NCBI GenBank assembly: GCA_017466805.1
Contig: JAFTTN010000032.1
Coordinates: 1 to 33,784, forward strand
Reading direction: 5' to 3'
From: Clostridia bacterium
GTDB taxonomy: Bacteria > Bacillota > Clostridia > Oscillospirales > CAG-382
DNA length: 33,784 nt
A program made the translations under genes and the position numbers. Below the pieces are notes generated by a model. The model saw nothing but the letters and a program-made list of their open reading frames with translations. It was not told the DNA's origin and did no database searches. Positions 5,515 to 14,026 of the stretch are shown one piece after another. Numbering within the stretch: position 1 is the first letter of the stretch; each line of letters starts with the position of its first letter.

Positions 5515-5543
5515 TTGCCGCTTTTACGTTTTTGTGATATGAT
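5515..5543 (+). promoter_or_regulatory. Promoter of the SF0329 gene (twin of 6426-6454)
   Basis: TTGCCG (5515-5520), a 17-nt spacer ending TGTGA and TATGAT (5538-5543). The 34 bases from GGGGTTGCCGC onward match the promoter at 6422-6454 with only two differences. Confidence 0.75.
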
Positions 5544-5566
5544 TATATTAGGAGGACGGTGATTGT

Positions 5567-6082
5567 ATGGGAAAGGCGCTCGGCTCTTGGAGCGGAATGC
5601 GAAAATATCTAGAGCAAGAAATGCTCGCCGAATCGTTAAAAGACAGAATCAGGTATGGATGCACGGCTTACGTCGGTATGGACGGTTGCCATATTTTCGA
5701 GGTCTGTATCGATGGAGAGCAAATAAAACGCTTTTCTTGGGAAACGGTAAACACATATTTTATCGATAACGGATTTACGAGCAATAAGAATCCAAGTGGT
5801 ATAGGTGAGTATTGGGCAGAGTTTTGGTCTTTGCTCGATAAATGTCCTATAACCGACCGTACAGAGTATACCGACGAAGAGTTTTGTGCCGCTCTCGAAA
5901 AATACCGCAACCAAGATATACAAGAAAGCTTGCGCTCGAATAATCCCATAATCAGAATGTTTGCGATTTTAGACAGAAGAGTCGGCAAGCGAGCTCTTAT
6001 AAAGGTAAAGGGCGCTATAGAAGAACAGCCGATTTGGTTGCGCCGTTTTTATCGGTTAAGATTGACGGCAGAGGGGATTTGA
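5567..6082 (+). CDS. SF0329-family protein
   Basis: 171 residues, soluble, starting at ATG 5567 with GGAGG at 5551-5555. The N-terminal pattern GSWSGMRKYLEQEMLAESLKD, the central YVGMDGCHIFEV and the C-terminal SNNPIIRMFAILDRRVGKR fit, from memory, the uncharacterised SF0329 family of Firmicutes. Members are small single-domain proteins that often sit in accessory regions beside immunity-type genes; no reaction is known. The first gene of a short unit, it has its own promoter and is followed 24 nt later by a small gene with an AAAGGAG site. Family assignment rests on pattern recall, not a search. Confidence 0.65.
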   Translation: MGKALGSWSGMRKYLEQEMLAESLKDRIRYGCTAYVGMDGCHIFEVCIDGEQIKRFSWETVNTYFIDNGFTSNKNPSGIGEYWAEFWSLLDKCPITDRTEYTDEEFCAALEKYRNQDIQESLRSNNPIIRMFAILDRRVGKRALIKVKGAIEEQPIWLRRFYRLRLTAEGI

Positions 6083-6106
6083 TTATTAATAAAAGGAGAT
6101 ACGTTT

Positions 6107-6391
6107 ATGTTTTCCAACGCGAGTAAAGAGAAAAGAAAAAACGAAATGCTAAATGCGCTGAAAGCTGTTCTTCCTGCCGATGCCAAACTCGTTCTGTTTG
6201 AATATGACGAAAAATGCTTCGGGAATATTATTGTCGAAGTTGAGCTCGATAACGTCAAACATATCTTTATAACAGATCGCGGTGAGATTGTACATAACGG
6301 TAAGATGTTGTATGACAGTTCGTATCTTGACCGCGAAAAGACAGATCCTTTCCATAAGCTGCTTGAAATTATACAAACCGAAATAGTTTGA
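6107..6391 (+). CDS. Small uncharacterised protein
   Basis: 94 residues with a clear AAAAGGAGAT site in front of ATG 6107. A basic N-terminal helix (SKEKRKNEMLNALKAVLP) is followed by alternating strand-like segments (AKLVLFEYDEK, NIIVEVELDNVKHIFITDRGEIVHNG) and a C-terminal helix, suggesting one small alpha/beta domain. There is no signal or membrane segment. It is probably co-transcribed with the SF0329 gene. Family not recognised. Confidence 0.75.
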   Translation: MFSNASKEKRKNEMLNALKAVLPADAKLVLFEYDEKCFGNIIVEVELDNVKHIFITDRGEIVHNGKMLYDSSYLDREKTDPFHKLLEIIQTEIV

Positions 6392-6425
6392 CGTAACCGC
6401 TTGACTATGCCTGATGAATAAGGGG

Positions 6426-6454
6426 TTGCCGCTTTTACTTTTTTGTGATATAAT
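6426..6454 (+). promoter_or_regulatory. Promoter of the lipoprotein gene (twin of 5515-5543)
   Basis: TTGCCG (6426-6431), a 17-nt spacer and a perfect extended -10 (TGATATAAT, with TATAAT at 6449-6454). It is nearly identical to the promoter 911 bp upstream. Confidence 0.8.
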
Positions 6455-6485
6455 GTATTCAGACATATGAGAGGAAGACTTGCCG

Positions 6486-7064
6486 ATGAAAAGAATTATA
6501 TCGATAGCTTTGTGCTTGTTTGTTTTTGCGTTTTCGTGTCTTACTCTGGCTTCCTGCGATCCCGGGAATTCGAGTGGAGCGGATTATTTTTCTGCCGAGG
6601 CGATAGTCAGCGTGGAATGGGTTGAGTATAACAATCCCGAGCAAAAGCATTTTTTGTCTTGGGTGCCGGATCATACGGATGATTTGAAAGAATACGATAT
6701 ATCAAAAGAAACTTTAAAGGCTGTTTTGGACAAAAACAGACACGACGAATTTTTCGAACAGCTTTCGGGTTGCAGTATACTTGACACATATTTTGCATAC
6801 GATTCGCCGAACGGAAATTGCATTAAGGTGACTTATGAAAACGGCGAATTTGCAATAATTTCCTGCAATGACGGCGGCGGTTTTCAGGGCTATATCGGAC
6901 AATATTACGAGGACGGACGGGTAAAGGTTTTTTATGGCTGTTTTGCTGCGCGCGATTCCTTCGAAGCGCTGCTTGACGATTATTTCGGAGCAGGAATCGG
7001 TTCTGAAACGAGCGACTCTTCGGAAAACAGCCTGCCCGAAGTAAGCGGAATTACTGCCGAATAA
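6486..7064 (+). CDS. Predicted lipoprotein, unknown function
   Basis: 192 residues. The N-terminus MKRIISIALCLFVFAFS leads into the lipobox LASC (Cys at about 25), so the mature protein should be diacylglyceryl-anchored on the outer face of the membrane. The rest is acidic, with a VEWVEYNNPEQKHFLSW segment and NGNCIKVTYENGEFAIISC strands, and ends in a Ser/Glu-rich tail. ATG 6486 is preferred over TTG 6480, because it begins a proper signal peptide (MKR). A short in-frame relative of its C-terminal part is found just downstream (7070-7123). Family not recognised. Confidence 0.8.
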   Translation: MKRIISIALCLFVFAFSCLTLASCDPGNSSGADYFSAEAIVSVEWVEYNNPEQKHFLSWVPDHTDDLKEYDISKETLKAVLDKNRHDEFFEQLSGCSILDTYFAYDSPNGNCIKVTYENGEFAIISCNDGGGFQGYIGQYYEDGRVKVFYGCFAARDSFEALLDDYFGAGIGSETSDSSENSLPEVSGITAE

Positions 7065-7069
7065 AAAAG

Positions 7070-7123
7070 GGCTGTTTTGATGCGCTTGTGACCGAGTATT
7101 TCGATATCTATTCGATGGTTTAA
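7070..7123 (+). pseudogene. C-terminal remnant of a second copy of the lipoprotein gene
   Basis: Read in frame, this short segment gives GCFDALVTEYFDIYSMV and a stop. It aligns with GCFAARDSFEALLDDYF in the lipoprotein (about residues 153-169) after a 5-residue gap. It has no start or ribosome site and is too short to be a gene, so I read it as the leftover end of a paralogous copy. Confidence 0.5.
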
Positions 7124-7137
7124 GAAAGGATTGTAAT

Positions 7138-8214
7138 ATGTTTGAGCTCACAAACGAGCAGAGAAAATGCTTTGCGTTGGAGCCTGTGGATGAAAAATGG
7201 GAACGCATTGTTGCCAAGCCGAGCCCTTACGATAAACACGTTACGCACCTTTATCTTGACGGAAACACAATAGTAAAGTGCGTTATGACGGGCGAGGATT
7301 ACTATCGCGAGCGCGAAATGACGGGCGAAGTAAGTGACGACAGGAAATATCTGCTTCCGAAAACGGCAAAGGGCAAGCCTGTGCTTTTATCGTCTTCTAA
7401 TGTTGAAAAGCGGAAAGGCAAAGGAATCTGCCTTAGCTATTATAAGGAACACATAGTTCTCTATAACGAAAACATCGATTGTGATTATTTTAATTGCGCT
7501 TATGAGGATGTCAATGTTTGCGATACGGCGAGCTTTGCTCGATGGGTGGAAAATTGGTGTGCAGAAACCACCGAAGCCGATTACGAGGATATTGCACGCT
7601 TTGCGCGGCAAGAGAAACGGCACGTTAAGTTTCGGGAGGGCGACGTTTTTCGTTATAAAATCGGGCGTAGGCTTTACGGATATGGAAGAATTTTGCTTGA
7701 TTACGAAAAAATGCGCAAGAGAAAAGAACCTTTTTGGGACGTTCTTATGATGAAGCCGCTGGTGTGCAGTGCTTATCACATCGTTACCGACAGAGCAGAC
7801 GTTGGGGTTGACGAGCTAAAGTCTTTGCGTTCTTTGCCGTCGAGCTTTGTTGCCGACAACTGTTTTTATTACGGCGAATATGAAATTATCGGAAATCTGC
7901 CGATTGCCGAAAACGAGGATTATCCCATAATGTACGGCGGCACAATTTCGCGGATCGAAAACAACGTTGTTTATTATCAGTGTGGAAAGGTTTATCGCAG
8001 GCTCGAAAACGCAAGTGCGTTATATAACGAGTTCAGAAACAACGGAGTTTCTTTTTTGCTGAACGTACGCTTGGATATTCTTTTGGAATGCATCGAGAAG
8101 CAGTCTAATGAGCCGTATTGGACTAAGATGGGCAAGCGCGATCTCTGCGATTTGCGCAACCCCGCACATTACGATAAGCTTTGCGAAGTAAAAAAACAGT
8201 TTGGTTTAGATTGA
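7138..8214 (+). CDS. Imm26-domain protein (immunity 26 family)
   Basis: 358 residues, soluble. The central part (about residues 165-260) has the Imm26 pattern: FREGDVFRYKIGRRLYGYGRI at the start, then strands ending in CFYYGEYEIIGN. Imm26 domains were described as immunity proteins of bacterial polymorphic toxin systems and also occur in uncharacterised stand-alone proteins. Flanking regions (1-160 and 265-358) are not recognised; the C-terminal part begins YPIMYGGTISRIENNVVYYQCG. ATG 7138 has AAAGGA upstream. No toxin gene lies nearby, so the immunity role is a family-based guess. Confidence 0.7.
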   Translation: MFELTNEQRKCFALEPVDEKWERIVAKPSPYDKHVTHLYLDGNTIVKCVMTGEDYYREREMTGEVSDDRKYLLPKTAKGKPVLLSSSNVEKRKGKGICLSYYKEHIVLYNENIDCDYFNCAYEDVNVCDTASFARWVENWCAETTEADYEDIARFARQEKRHVKFREGDVFRYKIGRRLYGYGRILLDYEKMRKRKEPFWDVLMMKPLVCSAYHIVTDRADVGVDELKSLRSLPSSFVADNCFYYGEYEIIGNLPIAENEDYPIMYGGTISRIENNVVYYQCGKVYRRLENASALYNEFRNNGVSFLLNVRLDILLECIEKQSNEPYWTKMGKRDLCDLRNPAHYDKLCEVKKQFGLD

Positions 8215-8235
8215 TTAAGAGAAAAGGAGCGAAAA

Positions 8236-8688
8236 ATGAGAGGTATAGTTAACGCGATACTTGCATTACTTAAAGGAATACCCGAAAAGAAGGGTGAGCC
8301 GAGGGCGGATATGTTTTTGCCTCGGTGGATTATGGTGCTCGGCGTATTTCTTGCGTTGTGCGCAGTCGGTGCGTTGGTTGCTTTTGCAATATTGCTTCAT
8401 TGGGGCTGGCTTATAGCAATGGCGGTGTGCGCAATACTTTCGGCGTTTGCGCTTATGTGCTGGGTAAACCAAAAAATAATCGTACTTAACGACGAGTATT
8501 TTCAATACGTCACCTTTACCGGCACAAAAAAGAAATACCGTTTTGCAGATATAAAGGGATTGCGCAAAAATTCGGATTCGCTAACCCTTTTCGTCGGCAA
8601 GGATAAGGTGCATATCGAATCGGCGGCGATCATTTCCGACCGTTTGATCGCGCTTATAAACGAATCGCTAAAAAGCAAGAGCGAATAA
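8236..8688 (+). CDS. Two-TM membrane protein with PH-like C-terminal domain
   Basis: 150 residues. Two hydrophobic helices (about 33-56 and 58-78) are followed by a short beta-rich domain (IVLNDEYFQYVTFTGTKKKYRFADIKGLRKNSDSLTLFVG) typical in pattern of bacterial PH-like (bPH) membrane proteins. ATG 8236 has AAAAGGAGCG upstream, 22 nt after the Imm26 gene, so it probably shares its transcript. It ends before a strong terminator. Same architecture as the protein at 2902-3375. Confidence 0.75.
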   Translation: MRGIVNAILALLKGIPEKKGEPRADMFLPRWIMVLGVFLALCAVGALVAFAILLHWGWLIAMAVCAILSAFALMCWVNQKIIVLNDEYFQYVTFTGTKKKYRFADIKGLRKNSDSLTLFVGKDKVHIESAAIISDRLIALINESLKSKSE

Positions 8689-8705
8689 AAACAAGCTTTT
8701 CTTTT

Positions 8706-8735
8706 AACGCAGGGATTAAATCTCTGCGTTTTTTA
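8706..8735 (+). terminator. Rho-independent terminator
   Basis: An 11-bp stem AACGCAGGGAT/ATCTCTGCGTT with one G-U pair, loop TAA and a T-run. It closes the accessory block before the recD2 region. Confidence 0.9.
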
Positions 8736-8751
8736 TTTAACAAAAAATCAC

Positions 8752-8780
8752 TTGCAAAATGCTTGCGCGTATAATATAAT
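8752..8780 (+). promoter_or_regulatory. Sigma-A promoter of the recD2 region
   Basis: TTGCAA (8752-8757), a 17-nt spacer and TATAAT (8775-8780), directly before the small gene at 8795. No further obvious promoter is seen before recD2. Confidence 0.8.
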
Positions 8781-8794
8781 AGAGGTGATTAATT

Positions 8795-9046
8795 ATGTAT
8801 ATATTCTGCTGTGTTTTCCTTTCGGTGCTGGCATCGATAGGCGTTGTGCTTGCGGGTATAGAATTTATACGCGCGTATCGTGCCAAGCGTACCGAATATA
8901 TCTGCGTTTGCTTTGACGAAGCCTTGTTGGACAGCGAAAACAAGCCCGATATGCTTATTATCTGCCGAAGCGATGCCGAGCAAGAGGAGATAATAAAACG
9001 CATTTGCGACGGCGAAAGCAGAAAGGTTTATATAAAGAAGTTTTAA
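8795..9046 (+). CDS. Small single-TM protein upstream of recD2
   Basis: 83 residues: one N-terminal hydrophobic helix (about 2-24), a basic stop-transfer stretch (RAYRAKR), then a small cytoplasmic domain with strand/helix alternation (YICVCFDEALLDSENKPDMLIICRSDAEQEEIIKRI). ATG 8795 has GAGGTGAT upstream and a near-perfect promoter. The next gene starts 26 nt later, so the two are probably co-transcribed. Family not recognised. Confidence 0.75.
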   Translation: MYIFCCVFLSVLASIGVVLAGIEFIRAYRAKRTEYICVCFDEALLDSENKPDMLIICRSDAEQEEIIKRICDGESRKVYIKKF

Positions 9047-9071
9047 AATAAAGCGAAAGAGGTAAAAGGGT

Positions 9072-11264
9072 TTGGGCGAGCTGTATCTTGACGGCGTTGT
9101 TGAAGACATAATATATTCAAACGGCGAAAACGGATACACCGTTTGCACCATTAACTGCGGCGGCGAGCCGATAACGTTGGTTGGCATTATGCCCTATATC
9201 GGCGAGGGCGAAACAATACGCGTTCAGGGCGAATGGCAGATGCATGCTACCTTTGGGCGTCAGTTCCGTGTTGATTATTTCGAAAAAAAGCTTCCGACTA
9301 CCTCTGCGGCTATACTTAAATATCTTGCGTCGGGTGCGATAAAAGGTGTCGGACCGGTTACCGCCGACCGAATCGTTGCACGCTTCGGCGAGGATACGCT
9401 CGATATTATCGAAAACAATCCGCGCTGGCTGTGCGATATCCGCGGGATTTCGCCAAAGCGCGCCGACGAGATACACAAAAACTACGTAGAGCAGTTCGGT
9501 ATGCGTACCGTGATGATGTTTTGCAACGAATTTTTCGGCCCCGCGCTTTCGGTAAAGATATTTAAAGCCTATGGCTCGGCGGCGATAGATATTATTAAAG
9601 CCACGCCGTATCGGCTTTGTGCCGATATTCAGGGTATAGGGTTTGAAAAGGCGGATAGAGTTGCTATGTCGGTCGGTATAGCGGTCGACAGTCCCGACAG
9701 AGCAGACGCGGGCGTGGTGCATACGCTTAATGTTGCTTCGGTAAACGGCGGGCATTGCTATCTGCCCGAAGCCGAGCTGATTTCCGCTTCTGCACGCGTG
9801 CTTGGAGTTAAGGAGGAGGTGGCGCGCGCCGCAGCCGAACGACTTTGCACTGTAGAGCGTATTAAAAAATTCGATATCGGCGAACAAAAAGCTTATGCAC
9901 TTGCCGAGCTATATTCGGCAGAGGTGTATATTGCCGCAAAGCTGCAATCGCTGTCGGAATTCAAATTTCCGTTCGTGCTCGAAGGACTCGACGAGCAGAT
10001 AACCGTGCTGGAGGAAAAATACGGTATAAGCTATGCGCCCGAGCAGCGCGAAGCGATTTCGTATGCGCTTACCGGCGGCGTGACGGTTATTACCGGCGGC
10101 CCCGGTACCGGTAAAACGACGGTTATAAAGGCGATACTTGATATTTGCAATATATTGAAATTCTCCTGCGTGCTTGCTGCGCCTACGGGCAGAGCAGCGA
10201 AGAGGATGTTTGAATCCTCGGGCAAGGAGGCAAAAACGATACACAGAATGCTCGAGGCGAGCATTTCGGATAACGGACACCACCATTTCCAACGCGACGA
10301 GGAAAACCCGATTGCGCAAAAGGTAATTATTATCGACGAAACCTCGATGGTGGATACAAACCTTATGTGTGCACTGCTGAAGGCGGTTAAATCGGGAAGC
10401 TATCTTATACTTATCGGCGACCCCGATCAGCTTCCTCCCGTTGGACCGGGCAACTGTCTTAACGATATAATTAATTCACATAAATTCAACGTGGTAAGGC
10501 TGGATAAAATCTTCCGTCAGGCAGAGCAAAGCCTTATCGTAGTGAACGCCCACGCGATAAACCGCGGCGAAATGCCGATAATCAACTCACGCGATAACGA
10601 TTTCTTCTTCGTCGAAAAGAACTCGACCGAGGAGGTAAAATCGCTTCTTGTTGCATTCGTTGCCGAACGTCTGCCGAAGCGGTACGACGCAAATCCGCTC
10701 GAGGATATTCAGGTAATATCCTGCACCCGCAAGGGCGTGTTGGGCACATATGAGCTGAACGCTTTGTTTCAATCGGTGTTAAACCCTAAAAGCCCGAAAA
10801 AGAGCGAGAAAAAATACGGCAGCGTGCTTTTCCGCGAGGGCGACAAGGTTATGCAGATAAAGAACGACTACGACCTTGAATGGAAGCGCGGCACCGAAAG
10901 CGGAACCGGAGTTTTTAACGGCGACATAGGCAGAATTATCGAAATAGATACCCGTGCCGAGATTATGACGGTTGATTTCGACGGCAGAGTGACCGAATAC
11001 GATTTTTCGCAGCTCGACGAATTGGAGCACGCGTACGCCGTGACGGCACACAAAAGCCAGGGCAGCGAATACCGAATAGTCGTTATTCCCTCGTTCGATG
11101 CGCCGTTTCCGTTGATGACGCGCAACCTGCTTTATACGGCGGTAACGCGTGCAAAGGATATGGTGGTTATCGTCGGCTCGCGCCGTTCGCTTTCGGTTAT
11201 GGTCGGCAACGACAGAATTCCCGTGCGCCATACGGCGTTAAAGCATCTTTTGGAGCTGATATGA
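9072..11264 (+). CDS. recD2: RecD2-type ATP-dependent 5'-3' DNA helicase
   Basis: 730 residues, full length for RecD2 (YrrC-like), the helicase that acts without RecBC in Firmicutes. The N-terminal OB-like and helix-hairpin-helix region (to about 200, with ASGAIKGVGPVTADRI and IQGIGFEKADRV) precedes the SF1B motor: Walker A TGGPGTGKTT at 341-350, Walker B VIIIDETSMVD near 415-425, motif III IGDPDQLPPVG, and C-terminal VTAHKSQGSEY plus NLLYTAVTRAK (UvrD-like motifs V/VI). The start is TTG 9072, with GAGG at 9059-9062; the first residues (MGELYLDGVVEDIIYSNGENGYTV) match the usual N-terminus, and no ATG serves. Its stop overlaps comFC by 4 nt (ATGA). Confidence 0.95.
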   Translation: MGELYLDGVVEDIIYSNGENGYTVCTINCGGEPITLVGIMPYIGEGETIRVQGEWQMHATFGRQFRVDYFEKKLPTTSAAILKYLASGAIKGVGPVTADRIVARFGEDTLDIIENNPRWLCDIRGISPKRADEIHKNYVEQFGMRTVMMFCNEFFGPALSVKIFKAYGSAAIDIIKATPYRLCADIQGIGFEKADRVAMSVGIAVDSPDRADAGVVHTLNVASVNGGHCYLPEAELISASARVLGVKEEVARAAAERLCTVERIKKFDIGEQKAYALAELYSAEVYIAAKLQSLSEFKFPFVLEGLDEQITVLEEKYGISYAPEQREAISYALTGGVTVITGGPGTGKTTVIKAILDICNILKFSCVLAAPTGRAAKRMFESSGKEAKTIHRMLEASISDNGHHHFQRDEENPIAQKVIIIDETSMVDTNLMCALLKAVKSGSYLILIGDPDQLPPVGPGNCLNDIINSHKFNVVRLDKIFRQAEQSLIVVNAHAINRGEMPIINSRDNDFFFVEKNSTEEVKSLLVAFVAERLPKRYDANPLEDIQVISCTRKGVLGTYELNALFQSVLNPKSPKKSEKKYGSVLFREGDKVMQIKNDYDLEWKRGTESGTGVFNGDIGRIIEIDTRAEIMTVDFDGRVTEYDFSQLDELEHAYAVTAHKSQGSEYRIVVIPSFDAPFPLMTRNLLYTAVTRAKDMVVIVGSRRSLSVMVGNDRIPVRHTALKHLLELI

Positions 11265-11923
11265 AAACGAGCCTGCTTTTTCCGATGCCCTGCGCCGCGT
11301 GCGGCTACAATATATGCTACGACGAGCTGCCTTTCTGCAGTGAGTGCTTAAGCGATCTTCAAAGGCTGCTTACCGCGCGCTGCAGAGTCTGCCACAACCC
11401 GCCGTCCGCTTGCGTTTGTCCCGAAAACAAAGAGCTTCGCTTTGCGTTTTTCTACAACGGGTTTTATGCAAGAAGGCTGATATATGCAAACAAAAAGAAG
11501 CCCGATCCGCGCTTGACAGACTTTTGGGCGGAGCTTGCAGTGCGTGCAAGCGGTGTCAAGCCGAAAAACTACGATGCGGTGGCGTTCGTGCCACGCTTGC
11601 GCAGGAACAAAAGAAAATACGGCTGTGACCAAGCCGAGCTTTTTGCAAAATCGCTGTCAAAGCTTTACGGTATACCGATAATATACGCGTTGGAGCGTAT
11701 TGGCGGCAGCGAGCAAAAGCTTTTGAGCCGTGCCGAGCGTTACAAAAATATGGTAGGACGGTTCAAGCTGCGCGAGGATTTCCCAAAAGGGATGAATTAT
11801 AACAAAATTTTGCTGGTTGACGACGTTTGCACGACCGGCGCGACTATAAACGCCTGTGCAGGTATATTGCGCGGCAGTGTTGCGCGCGGGGTAGTGCCGT
11901 TCGTTTTGGCGAAAACAGACTAA
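11261..11923 (+). CDS. comFC: ComFC-like phosphoribosyltransferase-fold protein
   Basis: 220 residues, the usual size for ComFC/GntX. The N-terminus has paired cysteines (C11-x2-C14, C27, C30, C41, C44) that form the zinc ribbon, and the C-terminal part has the PRPP-binding loop ILLVDDVCTTGAT (about 183-195). ComFC proteins act in the cytoplasm during natural transformation and DNA processing; the enzymatic substrate is not established. ATGA overlap with recD2 indicates coupled translation, a fitting pair of DNA-handling genes. No other competence genes lie in this window. Confidence 0.92.
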   Translation: MKTSLLFPMPCAACGYNICYDELPFCSECLSDLQRLLTARCRVCHNPPSACVCPENKELRFAFFYNGFYARRLIYANKKKPDPRLTDFWAELAVRASGVKPKNYDAVAFVPRLRRNKRKYGCDQAELFAKSLSKLYGIPIIYALERIGGSEQKLLSRAERYKNMVGRFKLREDFPKGMNYNKILLVDDVCTTGATINACAGILRGSVARGVVPFVLAKTD

Positions 11924-11946
11924 AAAACAAATAGGGAGAGCGGAAA

Positions 11947-14001
11947 ATGAAAACGAACGAGCTTATACGAATCGCCGCAGGCGAGCTGCTTTGCACGGTA
12001 TCGCGCAAGAAGGGCGGTATCGCACTTTATTCACTGCGTGACAGAAAGATTAAAAAGAATTTTCTGACAATCGAGCGTCCGCTGTTTACCTTGACTGCGC
12101 GCGCACTTGCAAACGACGAAACGGTTACCGTTTTCTCGGACAACGGTTGGTCTGAGGTGCTTGTCGAAAAAGCGGGTGCGGATACTGTATTTTTGCTTTC
12201 GGGTAACGAAGCGCTGTGCGGCGTTACGGTCGTGTTTTGCGCACATACGGCAGGTAACCGAATCGAATGGTCGGTAAGCCTTGTAAGCGGAAATAACGAT
12301 TACAGCCTTTATTCCTGCGATTACCCGATCGTTTCCTTCGATGCAAAGAAGGATATTTGGTTTATGTCCCCCAACGGTCCCGGCGAGCTTTGGCAGGGCA
12401 CCGACGAATGCCGCTCTTGCCAGGACTATCCCTCGTACGGCGCGAGTATGCAGTTTATGGCGTTCTGGAACAAAAAGTGGAGAAGGGGTATTTATTACGG
12501 ACTTCACGATGCGTCACCTGCATATAAAAAGATATATTTCGAAAAGAAACGAAACGAAAAATTCTTTACTCTTTGCGGAAAGCTTCCGCTTACCGATATT
12601 AATTCTCCCTGCAATACCCAATCGCTTTGCGGCGTTTGCGTTTGGGAAATATTCGACGGCGATTGGTACGACGCTTCGCAGATTTACCGTGATTTCTTTA
12701 TAAATAATGCGGTTTGGAAGCCCGATACCGATGAAAACGGCAGAAAAGATACGCCCGATTGGATGAAGCAGGAAAACCATTGGTGGATAGTGCGTATGAA
12801 GGACGACGAGCAATATGTCGACGACGTGCTTAAAGCCAACGCCGATTTGGGATATAACAGCCCTATTCATCTTTACGATTGGTTCCAAATTCCATACGAT
12901 AACGATTATCCCCATTATTTCCCCGCAAAGCCTGCGTTCCACAGCGGTGTAAAGCGCTTGCAGGAAAACGGCGTAAGAGTAATGCCCTATATCAACGCGC
13001 GCCTTTGGGACACCAAGGACAGAGGTATGGAGGATTGGGAATGGTCGGAAAATGCGAAGCCGAACTGCACCAAGGACAGAAACGGCGTTCCCTTTATCGA
13101 AACCTACAATTCGAAGGAATCAGACGGAAGCCCTGTCCGCCATTCGATAATGTGCCCCTCCACAGCCTGCTGGCAGGAAACGGTAACCGCGCTTGTGGAC
13201 AAGCTTTTGAACGAGGTCGGCGTAAACGCGGTCTATATGGATCAGATTGCCGCAGCCGCACCCAAGCTTTGCGAGGACAAAACCCATTCGCACCGCGCGG
13301 GCGGCGGTACTTGGTGGGTGGAGGGCTACAACAATCTGCTCGACCACGTTAACCGTGTTCGCCCCGAGGGCAGTGCTCTTACCACCGAATGCACGGCAGA
13401 CCCATTTATGAAGCGTATGCAGGGGTATTTGACTTGGCTTTGGGTGCATAACCGCCAGGTGCCTGCGTTCGTTGCGGTATACGCCGGCTACGTTTCGATG
13501 TTCGGCAGAAATTACCGCTATATGCCCTATGACGACGACGAGGGGCAGCGTATAAATATCGCGCAGTCCTTCACCTTCGGCGAGCAGCTCGGCTGGAACG
13601 CGCCCGACCTTTATATGCAGATGAAGCACAAGGATTTTTATAAAAAATGCGTTCACGAAAGAGCGCGTGTCGGCTCATATATGTATAACGGCAGGCTTTT
13701 GCGCTCGCCCGAATTTACCGACGACCAACCGATAATCCGCACGACTCGGTGCAAGGAGGCATACGGCGGATTGGTCGAGCACAGCGCAATCTTTTCGGAG
13801 CATTGGGAAAGAAACGACGGCAAGCGATTGCTTATTATAGTTAACGCCGGCGAGCAGGAGGCCGAGGTAAGCTATACCTATGGTCTTGATGACGGCGAAT
13901 ATATTCTTTCGGGTGATACCGAAGGGGTATTAAAAATCGAAAACGGCTGCGGAAGCACGAGGATACCGCCGCTTTCGATAGTGTATGCAACGGCTGAATA
14001 A
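11947..14001 (+). CDS. DUF6259-type glycoside hydrolase-like protein
   Basis: 684 residues, no signal peptide, so cytoplasmic. The N-terminal 270 residues are beta-rich (VSRKKGGIALYSLRD, then FMSPNGPGELWQGT), followed by a TIM-barrel-like region with YNSPIHLYDWFQIPYDNDYPHYFP, RVMPYINARLWD, and GVNAVYMDQIAAAAP, where Asp on a strand end is a good catalytic candidate, then ALTTECTADPF with a Glu. The C-terminal 100 residues form a beta-sandwich. The pattern fits DUF6259, related to clan GH-D-like hydrolases acting on alpha-linked sugars; the substrate is unknown. The start has AGGGAGAG upstream. It stands oddly inside a DNA/translation gene block. Confidence 0.75.
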   Translation: MKTNELIRIAAGELLCTVSRKKGGIALYSLRDRKIKKNFLTIERPLFTLTARALANDETVTVFSDNGWSEVLVEKAGADTVFLLSGNEALCGVTVVFCAHTAGNRIEWSVSLVSGNNDYSLYSCDYPIVSFDAKKDIWFMSPNGPGELWQGTDECRSCQDYPSYGASMQFMAFWNKKWRRGIYYGLHDASPAYKKIYFEKKRNEKFFTLCGKLPLTDINSPCNTQSLCGVCVWEIFDGDWYDASQIYRDFFINNAVWKPDTDENGRKDTPDWMKQENHWWIVRMKDDEQYVDDVLKANADLGYNSPIHLYDWFQIPYDNDYPHYFPAKPAFHSGVKRLQENGVRVMPYINARLWDTKDRGMEDWEWSENAKPNCTKDRNGVPFIETYNSKESDGSPVRHSIMCPSTACWQETVTALVDKLLNEVGVNAVYMDQIAAAAPKLCEDKTHSHRAGGGTWWVEGYNNLLDHVNRVRPEGSALTTECTADPFMKRMQGYLTWLWVHNRQVPAFVAVYAGYVSMFGRNYRYMPYDDDEGQRINIAQSFTFGEQLGWNAPDLYMQMKHKDFYKKCVHERARVGSYMYNGRLLRSPEFTDDQPIIRTTRCKEAYGGLVEHSAIFSEHWERNDGKRLLIIVNAGEQEAEVSYTYGLDDGEYILSGDTEGVLKIENGCGSTRIPPLSIVYATAE

Positions 14002-14026
14002 AAAGCCGTATGAACGGAGTTTTTGA

